A stretch of 64,000 bases of DNA from Porphyromonas sp. COT-290 OH3588 (lineage in GTDB: Bacteria > Bacteroidota > Bacteroidia > Bacteroidales > Porphyromonadaceae): the NCBI RefSeq assembly GCF_000769075.1, contig NZ_JRFC01000014.1:126023-190022 (forward strand). The letters run 5' to 3'. The notes beneath the pieces were generated by a model. It saw only the letters and a program-made list of their open reading frames with translations. It was not told where the DNA came from and did no database searches. A program made the translations under genes and the position numbers. Positions 1 to 8,408 of this stretch are shown one piece after another (positions within the stretch are counted from its first letter, which is position 1; each line of letters starts with the position of its first letter).

Positions 1-1
1 C

Positions 2-418
2 CCCTCATCTGCAGACACCGGACCTGCATTCGTCCATCCCAAATATCCGGGACGATGGGAGGCTATACCGGTTGAGTACAAGCGAGGTCGCCCGAAGCGA
101 CACAATGCAGACAAACTGCAACTATGTGGACAAGCCCTCTGCCTTGAAGAATCCTACGGCATCAACATCCCTAAGGGCTATATCTTCTACGGAGAAACCA
201 AACGAAGGGAAGAGGTTCCTTTCAGTCCAGAGCTTAGAGCCGAACTAATTGAAACGGCTCAAAAGATGCATCAAGCATTCGAGAGTAAGACGCCAATCCC
301 CGCGATACACTCATCACGATGCCGCTCCTGCTCATTACTTAATCAATGTATACCCAAAGCCAACCTCTTCGGATCAGCATCCAGCTATCTAGAAGCACAT
401 AAACTCTTCATGCTATGA
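2..418 (+). CDS. cas4: CRISPR-associated exonuclease Cas4, 3' part
   Basis: The frame is open from the window edge to TGA at 416-418, giving about 138 residues, so the N-terminus lies outside the window. The segment PVEYKRGRPKR fits the catalytic PD-(D/E)xK core of Cas4, where the VEYK lysine belongs to the active site. Near the C-terminus CRSCSLLNQC supplies three clustered cysteines of the Cas4 iron-sulphur site. In the family Cas4 trims and orients prespacers before Cas1-Cas2 integration. The stop overlaps the cas1 start as ATGA, so the two are translationally coupled. Gene order cas4-cas1-cas2 and the repeat type point to subtype I-C; the effector genes (cas3, cas5, cas8c, cas7) would be upstream, outside the window. 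Confidence 0.9.
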   Translation, partial: PSSADTGPAFVHPKYPGRWEAIPVEYKRGRPKRHNADKLQLCGQALCLEESYGINIPKGYIFYGETKRREEVPFSPELRAELIETAQKMHQAFESKTPIPAIHSSRCRSCSLLNQCIPKANLFGSASSYLEAHKLFML

Positions 419-1443
419 AACGACTACTCAACACGCTCTACATACTATCGCCCAACGCCTATCTCTGCAAGGATGGAGAAAATCTGGTAATACGTATAAA
501 CGATGTGGAAGCGATGCGTATTCCCATTCACAACCTAGAAAGCGTACTTTCCTTTTCACGTGTCGGAGCATCTCCGGGAGCAATGTATCTATGCGTCCAC
601 AATGGAATTAAACTTACCTTCTTATCCCCTACGGGTAGATATATCGGCAGTCTTGAGGGAGCCATTAGAGGGAACGTATTGCTTCGACGTACCCAATACA
701 GAGTCGCCGACGATGAGATTGCTTCCACGCACATTGCTTCAATTTTTATCGCAGGCAAGATTATGAATCAACGGGCGGTACTCTCCAGATTTTGCCGAGA
801 TCATCAGCCAGAGACTATGGTTGAGGCTCAAATCAAGGAGGTCATTCAGCAGCTCAAGGAAGAGCAGAAGAAACTCGCAAACGTATCGGACCGCATGGCT
901 GTAATGGGTATCGAAGGAAATGCGGCCAAACTATATTTCTCGGTGTTCGGGCACCTAATCCTCAATGCCGATTTCCCTTTTTCTGGACGCCATCGACGCC
1001 CACCCAAAGACATCGTCAATGCTCTTCTATCCTTTTTCTACACAATCCTAGCTCACGATGTGCGCGCCGCCTTGGAAAGCGTAGGGCTAGATCCTTTCGT
1101 GGGTTTCTTGCATGTAGATCGCCCCGGACGACCTAGCCTAGTACTTGACCTTATGGAGGAACTTAGAGCATACCTAGTAGATCGATTCGTACTATCTGTG
1201 ATTAACAAAAAGCAAGTAACCTCCAAGGATTTCCTTGCTCAAGGCGAAAATGGTATTATCCTCAAAGACGAAACTCGAAAGGCCCTACTATCTCTCTGGC
1301 AGAAACGCAAAAAAGACGAAATCACTCATCCTTTCTTGAAGGAACGTATGCCTCTAGGGTTACTCCCATACATTCAGGCACAACTACTTGCTCGCCACTT
1401 GAGAAGCTATCTAGATGACTATCCTGTTTTTCTAATCCAGTAG
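415..1443 (+). CDS. cas1: CRISPR integrase Cas1 (type I-C)
   Basis: A full-length 342-residue Cas1, the metal-dependent integrase that with Cas2 inserts new spacers at the leader end of the array. The expected acidic and histidine catalytic residues are visible: Glu167 in GIEGNAAKLYF, His233 in FLHVDRPGRPS and Asp245 in LVLDLMEELR. The N-terminal beta-rich region (about 1-95) and the helical C-terminal lobe have normal proportions. It overlaps cas4 by four bases and is followed four bases later by cas2, so the three form one adaptation operon. Nothing suggests inactivation, which contrasts with the one-spacer array downstream. Confidence 0.95.
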   Translation: MKRLLNTLYILSPNAYLCKDGENLVIRINDVEAMRIPIHNLESVLSFSRVGASPGAMYLCVHNGIKLTFLSPTGRYIGSLEGAIRGNVLLRRTQYRVADDEIASTHIASIFIAGKIMNQRAVLSRFCRDHQPETMVEAQIKEVIQQLKEEQKKLANVSDRMAVMGIEGNAAKLYFSVFGHLILNADFPFSGRHRRPPKDIVNALLSFFYTILAHDVRAALESVGLDPFVGFLHVDRPGRPSLVLDLMEELRAYLVDRFVLSVINKKQVTSKDFLAQGENGIILKDETRKALLSLWQKRKKDEITHPFLKERMPLGLLPYIQAQLLARHLRSYLDDYPVFLIQ

Positions 1444-1447
1444 TCCT

Positions 1448-1738
1448 ATGTACCTACTTATTACTTATGATGTTTCCACCTCTAGCCTCAATGGAGAGAA
1501 GCGGCTACGACAGGTCGCTCGCGTATGCCAAAACTTCGGGCAGCGCGTGCAGAACTCTGTTTTTGAGTGTCTCGTCGATCCCGCTCAGTTTGTGACACTC
1601 AAGCATCAGCTCCTCTCAATCATTGATAATGAACTGGACAGTCTGCGTATCTATCAACTAGGCAAGAATTACCAGCGACAAATATCTACCTTTGGTAAGG
1701 TAACTTCCTACGAAGTTGAGGGTGACCTAATCATTTAG
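1448..1738 (+). CDS. cas2: CRISPR-associated Cas2
   Basis: A 96-residue Cas2 of the usual length for type I-C. The first strand MYLLITYDVST carries the conserved Asp8 expected at the dimer interface. The ferredoxin-like fold is suggested by alternating strands and helices, including RVQNSVFECLVD. Cas2 is the structural core of the Cas1-Cas2 integration complex. The start lies four bases after the cas1 stop, and the stop lies 198 bases before the first repeat, a gap that forms the leader. Confidence 0.95.
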   Translation: MYLLITYDVSTSSLNGEKRLRQVARVCQNFGQRVQNSVFECLVDPAQFVTLKHQLLSIIDNELDSLRIYQLGKNYQRQISTFGKVTSYEVEGDLII

Positions 1739-1897
1739 GGTATCTCTTATTGGTCTATCATAGGCCCTGCGAACCCAAAGTGTACAGTAAAACACTAGGC
1801 AATTCGCAGAGACTCTGATTCAACCTCTTAGAAGATTTTCAGATTATCATCTCATCATTCGCTCTTTGACATATTTGATTATTCGCATTTTATAGGC

Positions 1898-1926
1898 TTG
1901 TAGCCCGCATAAATACTATATCTTTG
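1898..1926 (+). promoter_or_regulatory. CRISPR leader promoter
   Basis: TTG at 1898-1900 and TATCTTTG at 1919-1926 match the Bacteroidetes -33 (TTG) and -7 (TAnnTTTG) elements with an 18-base spacer. Transcription would start near 1932-1935, directly before the first repeat at 1937. The rest of the leader (1739-1897) is AT-rich and holds no gene. The strand fits reading of the array away from cas2. Confidence 0.65.
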
Positions 1927-1936
1927 TGCCTATACT

Positions 1937-2036
1937 GTCGCATCCCGTGCGGGATGCGTGAATTGAAACTTGAGACGATAGTCGTACGCATAAGTTGTAC
2001 CTTGTCGCATCCCGTGCGGGATGCGTGAATTGAAAC
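1937..2036 (+). CRISPR. Minimal type I-C CRISPR array: two repeats, one spacer
   Basis: Two identical 33-base repeats lie at 1937-1969 and 2004-2036, separated by one 34-base spacer (1970-2003). Each repeat starts GTCGCATCCCGTGCGGGATG and ends GAATTGAAAC, the hallmark of subtype I-C; CATCCCG/CGGGATG forms the crRNA 3' hairpin. No third repeat or recognisable degenerate repeat follows before the terminator at 2206. The array is therefore nearly empty although the adaptation genes look whole. Collapse of a longer array during assembly cannot be excluded from the sequence alone. Confidence 0.93.
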
Positions 2037-2205
2037 GTACACAGAGAGCATTGCGCCAACCTAGGCAAAGCCATATTCCTCAAGGACCTGTGAATAGGAA
2101 CCGCAGGAGGGAGGCGCGCTGACGACGTGTCTCTCGATTGCAGCTTTGGCATGAGGAATAGGAATGATGGTCATAGGAGCCTGCAATGCGCATACACAAC
2201 CATAA

Positions 2206-2246
2206 AAAGGCGGTGCGTCGAGATTAGCTCTCGACGCACCGCCTTT
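2206..2246. terminator. Strong hairpin between CRISPR array and lutC
   Basis: Arms 2206-2223 and 2229-2246 form a perfect 18-bp stem with a five-base loop. An A-run precedes and a T-rich tract follows, so it can serve both the array transcript (+) and the lut operon (-). The interval 2037-2205 holds no supported gene. Confidence 0.8.
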
Positions 2247-2271
2247 CTTATATAAGATTGTCGCCGTGCAA

Positions 2272-2865
2272 CTAGCGCAATAGCACCGTCAGCCCTCTAG
2301 CTCCGTGCGCTCCCATGACGAGAGATTGCTCGATATCTGCCGTCTTGGATGGGCCACTAATGAACCCTGAAAAAGGTGTCTGCGGATTAAACCCCTTAAC
2401 CCTCTGATAGGCTTCGTGCATATTATGTACGAGGTTGGCTCTATCCAAAATAATTACAAGGTTCTCTGCTATGAAGAACTGAACACGCCACTCCTCGGTC
2501 TGCTCCACCCACACACAAGCGTTCTCACAAACCCCAAGGGGTGAGGTCGTAATCGTTACATCCGTGCCATTCATTTCGATCGCCGAGCTAGCATCTCGTG
2601 GTGAGGTGCAAACTAGAGGAGAGAGCGTTAAATCACTAATAAATCGCTCTGCCTCAGGGTATAGACTACGAATAATAGTCCCTAACTCATCTTCTGGCTT
2701 AACCTGAACGACCTTACCACCGACAGCCTCAGTAATTTTGATAAACTGAGCTACTTTGTCCTCGTACCTCGTCGCCTTAAAGTGCTCCAAATCTGGATGC
2801 GGCTCTTGGTGCCGTGTATGTCGGCGGATGTTGGCGAGTATTTTATCTTTAGCTTCCTGTGACAT
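2272..2865 (-). CDS. lutC: Lactate utilisation protein LutC (LUD domain)
   Basis: A 197-residue LUD-domain (DUF162) protein, the smallest subunit of the LutABC iron-sulphur complex that oxidises L-lactate to pyruvate in many bacteria. Visible family features are LVCTSPRDASSAIEMNGTDV followed by the strand TITTSPLGVCENACVWVEQ and the C-terminal FISGPSKTADIEQSLVMGAHG segment. It is the last gene of the lutA-lutB-lutC operon, five bases after lutB, and is followed by a strong hairpin. Length is normal. The substrate is inferred from family and gene order, since LUD proteins can also serve other 2-hydroxyacid routes. Confidence 0.9.
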   Translation of the reverse strand: MSQEAKDKILANIRRHTRHQEPHPDLEHFKATRYEDKVAQFIKITEAVGGKVVQVKPEDELGTIIRSLYPEAERFISDLTLSPLVCTSPRDASSAIEMNGTDVTITTSPLGVCENACVWVEQTEEWRVQFFIAENLVIILDRANLVHNMHEAYQRVKGFNPQTPFSGFISGPSKTADIEQSLVMGAHGARGLTVLLR

Positions 2866-2870
2866 AGCTA

Positions 2871-4238
2871 TTATTTTTTCTGGTTCTTAATCCACCAATC
2901 GTTAAAGCTCTGACTAGCAAACTTAGGCAGTTCGCGATGCTTGCCCCAAGCATTTAGGCTATTGTAGAGCATAAACCGAGGTAAGTTGTTGGCTACGGGA
3001 GCTAGACGTAGAGCCGTGTTGAATAGGCTTGGTCGCTCCATTAGAAATTTCATACCACTAGACATAGCCTTCTTCTCCTTGTTGGCTACACCGAGCGAAG
3101 ATAAATTCTGACGCCAACGATAGATCTGCTCGCCAAGGTCAATCTTGACGGGACAAACATTGGAGCAGGATAGGCAGAGCGAGCAAGCAGAAACATTGCC
3201 AGAGTATTTGCGAGGATCTTTGAGCATACCAAGATTCACCCCGATAGGCCCCGGAATAAAGTAGCTATAAGAATAACCACCCGAGCGTCGATAGACTGGA
3301 CATGTATTGATACAAGCCCCGCAACGTATGCAGTTGAGCATCTTATCATGCTCTGGGTTGCCTAGAATATCACTACGGCCATTGTCTACGATGACGAAGT
3401 GTAGCTCCCCTCCCTGCTGAGGTTTGCGAAAAGAGGAAGTGTAGGTCGTACAAGGCTGTCCTGTGGCCGAGCGTGCCAACAGACGTGTGAACACAGCGAG
3501 TTGATCAAGGCTCTGAATAACCTTCTCAATACCGAAAGCACAGATATTGAGTTTCTGGCAAGACATACCCATATCGGCATTACCTTCATTGGTACAGACC
3601 ACGACCTCGCCAGTCTGTGCTATGGCGAAGTTCCCCCCCGTCATAGCAGCATCGGCGTGGATAAACTCCTCTCGAAGACTGTGTCTGGCGGCATGGGTAA
3701 GATAGGTAGGATCACTATTACCCGGTTCCGTGCCCATCTTTTGTTCAAAAAGCGTCCCCACCTCTTGGCGCTTGATGTGGATAGCAGGCATCACAATATG
3801 GCTTGGCTTAGCATCCATAAGCTGCAAGATACGCTCCCCGAGGTCAGTCTCGACGACCTCGATCCCCCGCTCGTGCAGGTAGTCGTTGAGGTCACACTCC
3901 TCCGAGAGCATCGACTTGCTCTTGACAAGTTTCTTGACGCCATGCTTACTGAGCAGACCATGAATGATGCGATTGTGCTCGTGAGCATCTGCTGCCCAAT
4001 GCACCACAACACCATTGCGCTTGGCATTCTCTTCAAATTGCTCAAGCAAATCTGCCAGATGCGTCACATTATACCTCTTGATGTCGTGCCCCATCTGACG
4101 CAAATCTTCCCACTCGGGGACCTGCTTGCTCATATTATCTCGCTTCTGACGCACGAACCACAATGCTTGGTCGTGCCACTGAGCGCGCGGCATATTCTCT
4201 AGGAATCGAGCTGCCGCCTTGGCATGTGAAGTACTCAT
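2871..4238 (-). CDS. lutB: Lactate utilisation iron-sulphur protein LutB
   Basis: A 455-residue protein with an N-terminal LUD domain (about 60-290) and a C-terminal bacterial ferredoxin region. Two four-cysteine clusters are visible, CIRCGACINTCPVYRR and CSLCLSCSNVCPVKIDLG, expected to bind 4Fe-4S centres that pass electrons from lactate oxidation. The start overlaps the lutA stop by four bases, showing translational coupling, and lutC follows after five bases. Length and domain order match typical LutB. It is expected to be cytoplasmic or loosely membrane-associated. Confidence 0.93.
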   Translation of the reverse strand: MSTSHAKAAARFLENMPRAQWHDQALWFVRQKRDNMSKQVPEWEDLRQMGHDIKRYNVTHLADLLEQFEENAKRNGVVVHWAADAHEHNRIIHGLLSKHGVKKLVKSKSMLSEECDLNDYLHERGIEVVETDLGERILQLMDAKPSHIVMPAIHIKRQEVGTLFEQKMGTEPGNSDPTYLTHAARHSLREEFIHADAAMTGGNFAIAQTGEVVVCTNEGNADMGMSCQKLNICAFGIEKVIQSLDQLAVFTRLLARSATGQPCTTYTSSFRKPQQGGELHFVIVDNGRSDILGNPEHDKMLNCIRCGACINTCPVYRRSGGYSYSYFIPGPIGVNLGMLKDPRKYSGNVSACSLCLSCSNVCPVKIDLGEQIYRWRQNLSSLGVANKEKKAMSSGMKFLMERPSLFNTALRLAPVANNLPRFMLYNSLNAWGKHRELPKFASQSFNDWWIKNQKK

Positions 4239-4975
4239 AGGTTAGCTGCTAAGATTTCTACTGCGTGAATAGTCTGTATCGGATACTTCTCTCGGTCTAT
4301 AACGCCCTGCATATGCATCAGACAGGAACTGTCACTCCCAGTGATGTATCTAGCGCCCGTCTTCATGTGATCGAGTACCTTGTCACGGCCCATACAGCCC
4401 GAAACCTCTGGCTCCTCGACAGAAAACATACCACCAAAGCCACAACACTCGTCTATACGCTCTGGCTCCACTACCTCTATGCCCTGCACGAGCTCAAGCA
4501 GTGCCCTGATCTTATTCATATAGGGCAGGTTGCGCTCGCTCGGAGTAGAGAGATGCAGCTCTCGCACGCCGTGACAACTATTGTGAATGCTCACCTTGTG
4601 CGGAAATGAAGATGCTAGGGAACTGATTTTGAGATCATCATGGAGGAACTCAATAACGTCTTTGATAAGACCCGGTGTCTGGCACAGATGCGCCTCTTTG
4701 CCCAAAATATTCGGGTAATTCTCTTTGACAAACGCCACACAACTCGCAGATGGGCCAACAATCACATCGAAGCCCTCAAATAGCTTCTCGAAACGGGTAG
4801 CCAAATTGCGTGCTTGATGCTGGTAGCCTGCATTGGCCATAGGTTGGCCACAACAAGTCTGGTTGAGGGGATACTCTACATCTAAGCCTAGCGAGGTGAG
4901 CAGCTTGTACGTCGCAATGCCTACGTGCGGATACACCGCATTGACGTAGCATGGAATAAACAATCCTACCTTCAT
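4235..4975 (-). CDS. lutA: Lactate utilisation protein LutA (CCG-domain)
   Basis: A 246-residue protein with two cysteine-rich CCG domains: CCGQPMANAGYQ in the first half and CCGFGGMFSVEEPE in the second. These are the heterodisulfide-reductase-like domains that define LutA, the first subunit of the LutABC lactate oxidation complex. It is the first gene of the operon. I found no perfect -7 box within 180 bases upstream, so its promoter is not assigned. Confidence 0.92.
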   Translation of the reverse strand: MKVGLFIPCYVNAVYPHVGIATYKLLTSLGLDVEYPLNQTCCGQPMANAGYQHQARNLATRFEKLFEGFDVIVGPSASCVAFVKENYPNILGKEAHLCQTPGLIKDVIEFLHDDLKISSLASSFPHKVSIHNSCHGVRELHLSTPSERNLPYMNKIRALLELVQGIEVVEPERIDECCGFGGMFSVEEPEVSGCMGRDKVLDHMKTGARYITGSDSSCLMHMQGVIDREKYPIQTIHAVEILAANL

Positions 4976-5261
4976 ACTCTGTAACTCTGTTTAAGTAAAT
5001 ACCTACAAGAGACAAACTCTCTCATTATCCGAGAGCTAAATTACCAACAATAGGCAAAATAAGCAAAACAAACGCCATGCAATTTTAATATCCAACATAA
5101 ATCTGATCCTGCATATTTATTTACAGCTAAAATTTATCTAGAAATAGGAAGGGGGATATGCAAATACTTTACTAGCTACGAGGCTGATAGCATGAAGATG
5201 TAACAATAGGTGCCTAGGATATCGCCATAAACCGAGGTAAATAAACCGTGTAGCATCTCAC

Positions 5262-5430
5262 ACAAGCAACGACATCGCTTGAGGCGTCGGCTTTGGTCAC
5301 ATACTCTAGTATGCTCCCTTTGCTACGCACTGACTTCGTCGTCAGCCTCAGCCTTGGTCCTTTGCATTTTACAGATTCTGAAACATCTAAAAGGGGCTGA
5401 GCCAAAAAATAATTTTGACCCAGCCCCCTT
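5262..5430. repeat. Dispersed repeat family 2, copy 1
   Basis: This stretch matches 10673-10842 at roughly three of four positions by eye. Shared blocks are TCACATACT..TATGCTCCCTTT, GACTTC.TCGTCAGCCTCA and the terminal hairpin. The hairpin end (5389-5430) lies 25 bases past the stop of the minus-strand gene at 5455. The remaining gap 4976-5261 shows no gene and no clear motif. Confidence 0.7.
5389..5430 (-). terminator. Terminator hairpin ending repeat family 2
   Basis: The arms AAGGGGCTGAGCC and the complementary CCCAGCCCCCTT enclose AAAA/TTTT strands. It lies directly downstream of the TlpA-like gene and is probably its terminator. Confidence 0.65.
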
Positions 5431-5454
5431 GTTGATAAACCCTGCAATATACGC

Positions 5455-6546
5455 CTAGTCGAATAGCTCTCTTAGCTTATTGACTAGCGGATCTCCGTGT
5501 ATATCACGTGCAATGATGATACCATTACCATCAATAAGCAAGGTATGTGGTATAGAGTGAATACCATACTTTAGCACTGCTTCACTCTGCCAGCCCTTCA
5601 GGTCGGATATTTGTGGCCAAGTGATCTCTAGCTTCTCAATAGCCTTCTGCCAAGACTCAGTATCTTCATCCAGCGAGATGCCTACGATCTCTAGCTTACC
5701 TGCATAATCCTTGTAAATACGTACCAAGTCTGGCATAGCCTGACGACATGGGCCACACCAACTAGCCCAGAAGTCTAGAAGGACGGGCTTGCCCTTGCCT
5801 ACATAATCCGATAGTTGAACCATCTGCCCTTGGGGCGTCTGCAAGGATAAGTCTGTGAAGCGGACATTGACATCTGTCTTCTTCCGTTGCTCCATCTGTT
5901 GCTTCATACCCTGGAGGTCAGGATCGCTGAGATATTTGTCGGGGATCATATCAAATAGAAGAAGGTTCTCCGAAAAACTGTTATCGAAATACTGTTGTTT
6001 AAAGAAGTATATGCCCACAGGGTTGTCCATATTCTCCTTCATTCCTTGCTTGATAGCTTGGTCATACATCATCTCCGCCGAATCCATCCGTTCGTTGTAC
6101 TGCTCCTCATTGAGTGTAGTATCGGAAGCAACAGCATTCATTTGTCTAAGAGCCTGAGTCATCTTACTGCGTATGGTCTGATGTATATCATTGGTTTTGG
6201 TGCCAGTTACCTTCACTTCATCAGAAGAGATAGACATGGAGATCTCTCCGTTCTCCAAGAAGAACGGTACGCTGAAAGCATCTTCATCTGTAATGCAGGA
6301 TATGTAGCGTAGCTCGATCGAATCCTGACGCCCCGAGAAGGTAAACTTCCCACTCTGAATAATAGCTGTATCCAAACGAGTAAGCTCCATATTGTCGATG
6401 ATTTCGATGAAAACACTATCTCCATCCTTGGCACCCGAAATGCTTCCTGAAATCACATACCCCTCAACTGGCTTACTCGTATTGCAAGCGACCATCGCCA
6501 GAAGCAAAGTCACGAAGCAAGCATAAACTAATCTTTCTTTTCTCAT
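5455..6546 (-). CDS. TlpA-like thiol-disulphide oxidoreductase lipoprotein
   Basis: A 363-residue predicted lipoprotein. The N-terminus ends in LLLAMVAC, with Cys21 as lipidation site and no acidic run after it, which suggests a periplasmic location. Residues about 28-220 form a DUF4369-like domain (VISGSISGAKDGDSVFIEI). The last 140 residues are a thioredoxin-fold domain with the active site FWASWCGPCRQAMP and the cis-proline segment GIHSIPHTLLID. Such proteins reduce disulphides in the cell envelope, often for cytochrome maturation or redox repair. It lies 36 bases after rluD on the same strand and is followed by a terminator, so it may end that operon. Confidence 0.88.
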   Translation of the reverse strand: MRKERLVYACFVTLLLAMVACNTSKPVEGYVISGSISGAKDGDSVFIEIIDNMELTRLDTAIIQSGKFTFSGRQDSIELRYISCITDEDAFSVPFFLENGEISMSISSDEVKVTGTKTNDIHQTIRSKMTQALRQMNAVASDTTLNEEQYNERMDSAEMMYDQAIKQGMKENMDNPVGIYFFKQQYFDNSFSENLLLFDMIPDKYLSDPDLQGMKQQMEQRKKTDVNVRFTDLSLQTPQGQMVQLSDYVGKGKPVLLDFWASWCGPCRQAMPDLVRIYKDYAGKLEIVGISLDEDTESWQKAIEKLEITWPQISDLKGWQSEAVLKYGIHSIPHTLLIDGNGIIIARDIHGDPLVNKLRELFD

Positions 6547-6581
6547 CTAAGTATATAATTTACATTGTTGATACCGTCTAT

Positions 6582-7718
6582 CTAGACCTCATCGACCCCT
6601 CTAGCATAGACACGCCAACGCTCAAGCAGAGTAGCCAAGTCGTCTGGCAAATCGGAATCGAATAGCAGCTCATCGCCCGTTGTGGGATGCACGAAGCCAA
6701 GAGTCTTAGCATGCAGAGCTTGACGAGGACAGATAGAGAGGCAGTTGGCGACGAATTGTTTGTATTTGCTAAACTGATTGCCCCATAGAGGTTTGTCCCC
6801 TCCGTACCGCTCGTCTGCAAATAGTGTATGCCCAATATGCTTCATGTGAGCACGTATCTGGTGCGTGCGGCCCGTCTCGAGCCTACACTCCACCCAGCTC
6901 ACATAGGCCAGCTCCTCCAGCACCTTGTAGTGCGTTACAGCAGGCTTCCCTTTGTCGCTCCCTACGGGGTAAACAGCCATCTGTAGGCGATCTCGGTCAT
7001 CTCTACCGATATTCCCCTCGATGCGTCCTTCGTCCTGATCGAAGCGCCCCCAAACGAGGGCACGATAGGAGCGATGTGTCGTCTTGTTGAAGAACTGGCG
7101 GCTCAGATGTGCCTTGGCTTCTGCCCGTTTAGCCACTACAAGCAGACCACTCGTATCCTTGTCTATACGATGCACAAGCCCTAGGCGAGGATCGCTGGGG
7201 TCATAGTGCGGGTCGTCCTTGAGGTAATAGGCCAGAGCATTGACTAGCGTACCCGTATAGTTGCCATGCCCGGGGTGCACCACGAGGCCCGCAGGCTTGT
7301 TGATGACCAATAGGTCTGCGTCTTCATAAACGATATCCAGTGGTATATCCTCGGCTATAATCTCGATCTCCCTACGTGGCCGGCGTAGCTGTAGGGTCAC
7401 TACGTCCAAGGGCTTAACCCGATAGTTGCTCTTGACGGGCTTGCCATTGACGAAGATGTAACCAGCCTCTGCGGCCTGCTGGATGCGGCTACGGGTTGTC
7501 TTGACCATTCGGTCGGCCAAGAACTTATCCACACGCAGCAAGCTCTGCCCCGGATCTGCCACTACACGATAGTGCTCGTAGAGCTGATCGCTAGCCTCTA
7601 GACCTAGGTACTCGGCCTCGTCCTCACTATCATCAAGCCCGAGATCCTGCTCAATCAGCTCATCGGCCCACGCTTGCAACTCATCGTCCATAGACATTGC
7701 CTTGTCTGTCGTCATCAT
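6582..7718 (-). CDS. rluD: RluD-family 23S rRNA pseudouridine synthase
   Basis: I chose the ATG at 7718, which overlaps the upstream stop as TAATG; a GTG at 7724 is also open. The protein of about 378 residues has an acidic N-terminal extension (DDSEDEAEYLG), an S4 RNA-binding domain (LLRVDKFLADRM to LDVVTLQLRRP) and the pseudouridine synthase domain. The signature LVHRIDKDTSGLLVVAK contains the catalytic aspartate. Later TGRTHQIRAHMKHIGH is typical of RluA/RluD enzymes. RluD modifies helix 69 of 23S rRNA in E. coli; the exact target here is inferred from length and domain order. It is coupled to the PASTA gene upstream. Confidence 0.9.
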   Translation of the reverse strand: MMTTDKAMSMDDELQAWADELIEQDLGLDDSEDEAEYLGLEASDQLYEHYRVVADPGQSLLRVDKFLADRMVKTTRSRIQQAAEAGYIFVNGKPVKSNYRVKPLDVVTLQLRRPRREIEIIAEDIPLDIVYEDADLLVINKPAGLVVHPGHGNYTGTLVNALAYYLKDDPHYDPSDPRLGLVHRIDKDTSGLLVVAKRAEAKAHLSRQFFNKTTHRSYRALVWGRFDQDEGRIEGNIGRDDRDRLQMAVYPVGSDKGKPAVTHYKVLEELAYVSWVECRLETGRTHQIRAHMKHIGHTLFADERYGGDKPLWGNQFSKYKQFVANCLSICPRQALHAKTLGFVHPTTGDELLFDSDLPDDLATLLERWRVYARGVDEV

Positions 7719-8380
7719 TACCACCAGTCGTCGGGAGTGTCTGTTGTATCTCTCTTGGCTGGCTTGACCCGAACGGTACTATCGGTACCTGAAAGCTCTC
7801 CCATATACTCGTAGTCCTCGATCAGGTCCCGAGTCGAGAGCGTGTCGCGTACGACACCCGTGATGAGCATCACGATAGGCGTTTCCTTGGCGATCATGGT
7901 TCCCGCCTCGATAGGTCGCCCATCTTTGAGCTCTAGGCCAACGCATAGCTCAAGATGCTCGCCCGGCACGATGCGCTCTGTGATATTCTCAAAGCCCAAC
8001 CCTCGGAGTAGGGCTCGAGCCTGACGTACAGACATATCCTTGACGTATGGCACCGAGTAACGCATAGGGGACGACGCATAAGTCTTAAGGAAGATGATAC
8101 GCCCAGGTTTAACCGAAGCTCCTGCTGCAGGGATTAGCTCTGCGATAGTCCCTGGCCTACAGTTTTTGTCATAGAGTGAGTCTACGACTTCGTAGCGCAG
8201 GTTAGTACCCTCCAATAGGCTGTATGCCTCACTTAGGCTCTTACCGATAATGTTAGGGACCCGCACATTGTCTTGATGTCGGGTGTAGATCTTGAGCCCC
8301 CACATAGTCCCCAGCAAAATCAGTATGCTGACCACAACCATGAGGATCAAGTGCTTAATTATTGAGGTTTTCTTAGTCAT
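7718..8380 (-). CDS. PASTA-domain membrane protein
   Basis: A 220-residue protein with a short cytoplasmic start, one membrane helix (HLILMVVVSILILLGTMWGL) and two PASTA repeats outside (VRVPNIIGKSLSEAYSLL and YSVPYVKDMSVRQARALL). PASTA modules bind peptidoglycan stems or uncrosslinked wall material in kinases and PBP2x. Here no kinase or transpeptidase domain is attached. The C-terminus is charged and ends RDTTDTPDDWW. It sits between the MlaF-type ATPase and RluD; this order suggests one envelope and translation operon, but its role is unknown. Confidence 0.85.
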   Translation of the reverse strand: MTKKTSIIKHLILMVVVSILILLGTMWGLKIYTRHQDNVRVPNIIGKSLSEAYSLLEGTNLRYEVVDSLYDKNCRPGTIAELIPAAGASVKPGRIIFLKTYASSPMRYSVPYVKDMSVRQARALLRGLGFENITERIVPGEHLELCVGLELKDGRPIEAGTMIAKETPIVMLITGVVRDTLSTRDLIEDYEYMGELSGTDSTVRVKPAKRDTTDTPDDWW

Positions 8381-8408
8381 CTTAGTCTATATACTTTAAT
8401 TTGGCCGA

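Noticed and set aside
2037..2205. Further CRISPR repeats beyond the second
   Set aside because: No stretch similar to the repeat, even degenerate, was found up to the terminator at 2206.
3501..4202. 233-codon plus-strand frame
   Set aside because: It is antisense to lutB, whose iron-sulphur motifs and operon overlap are clear.
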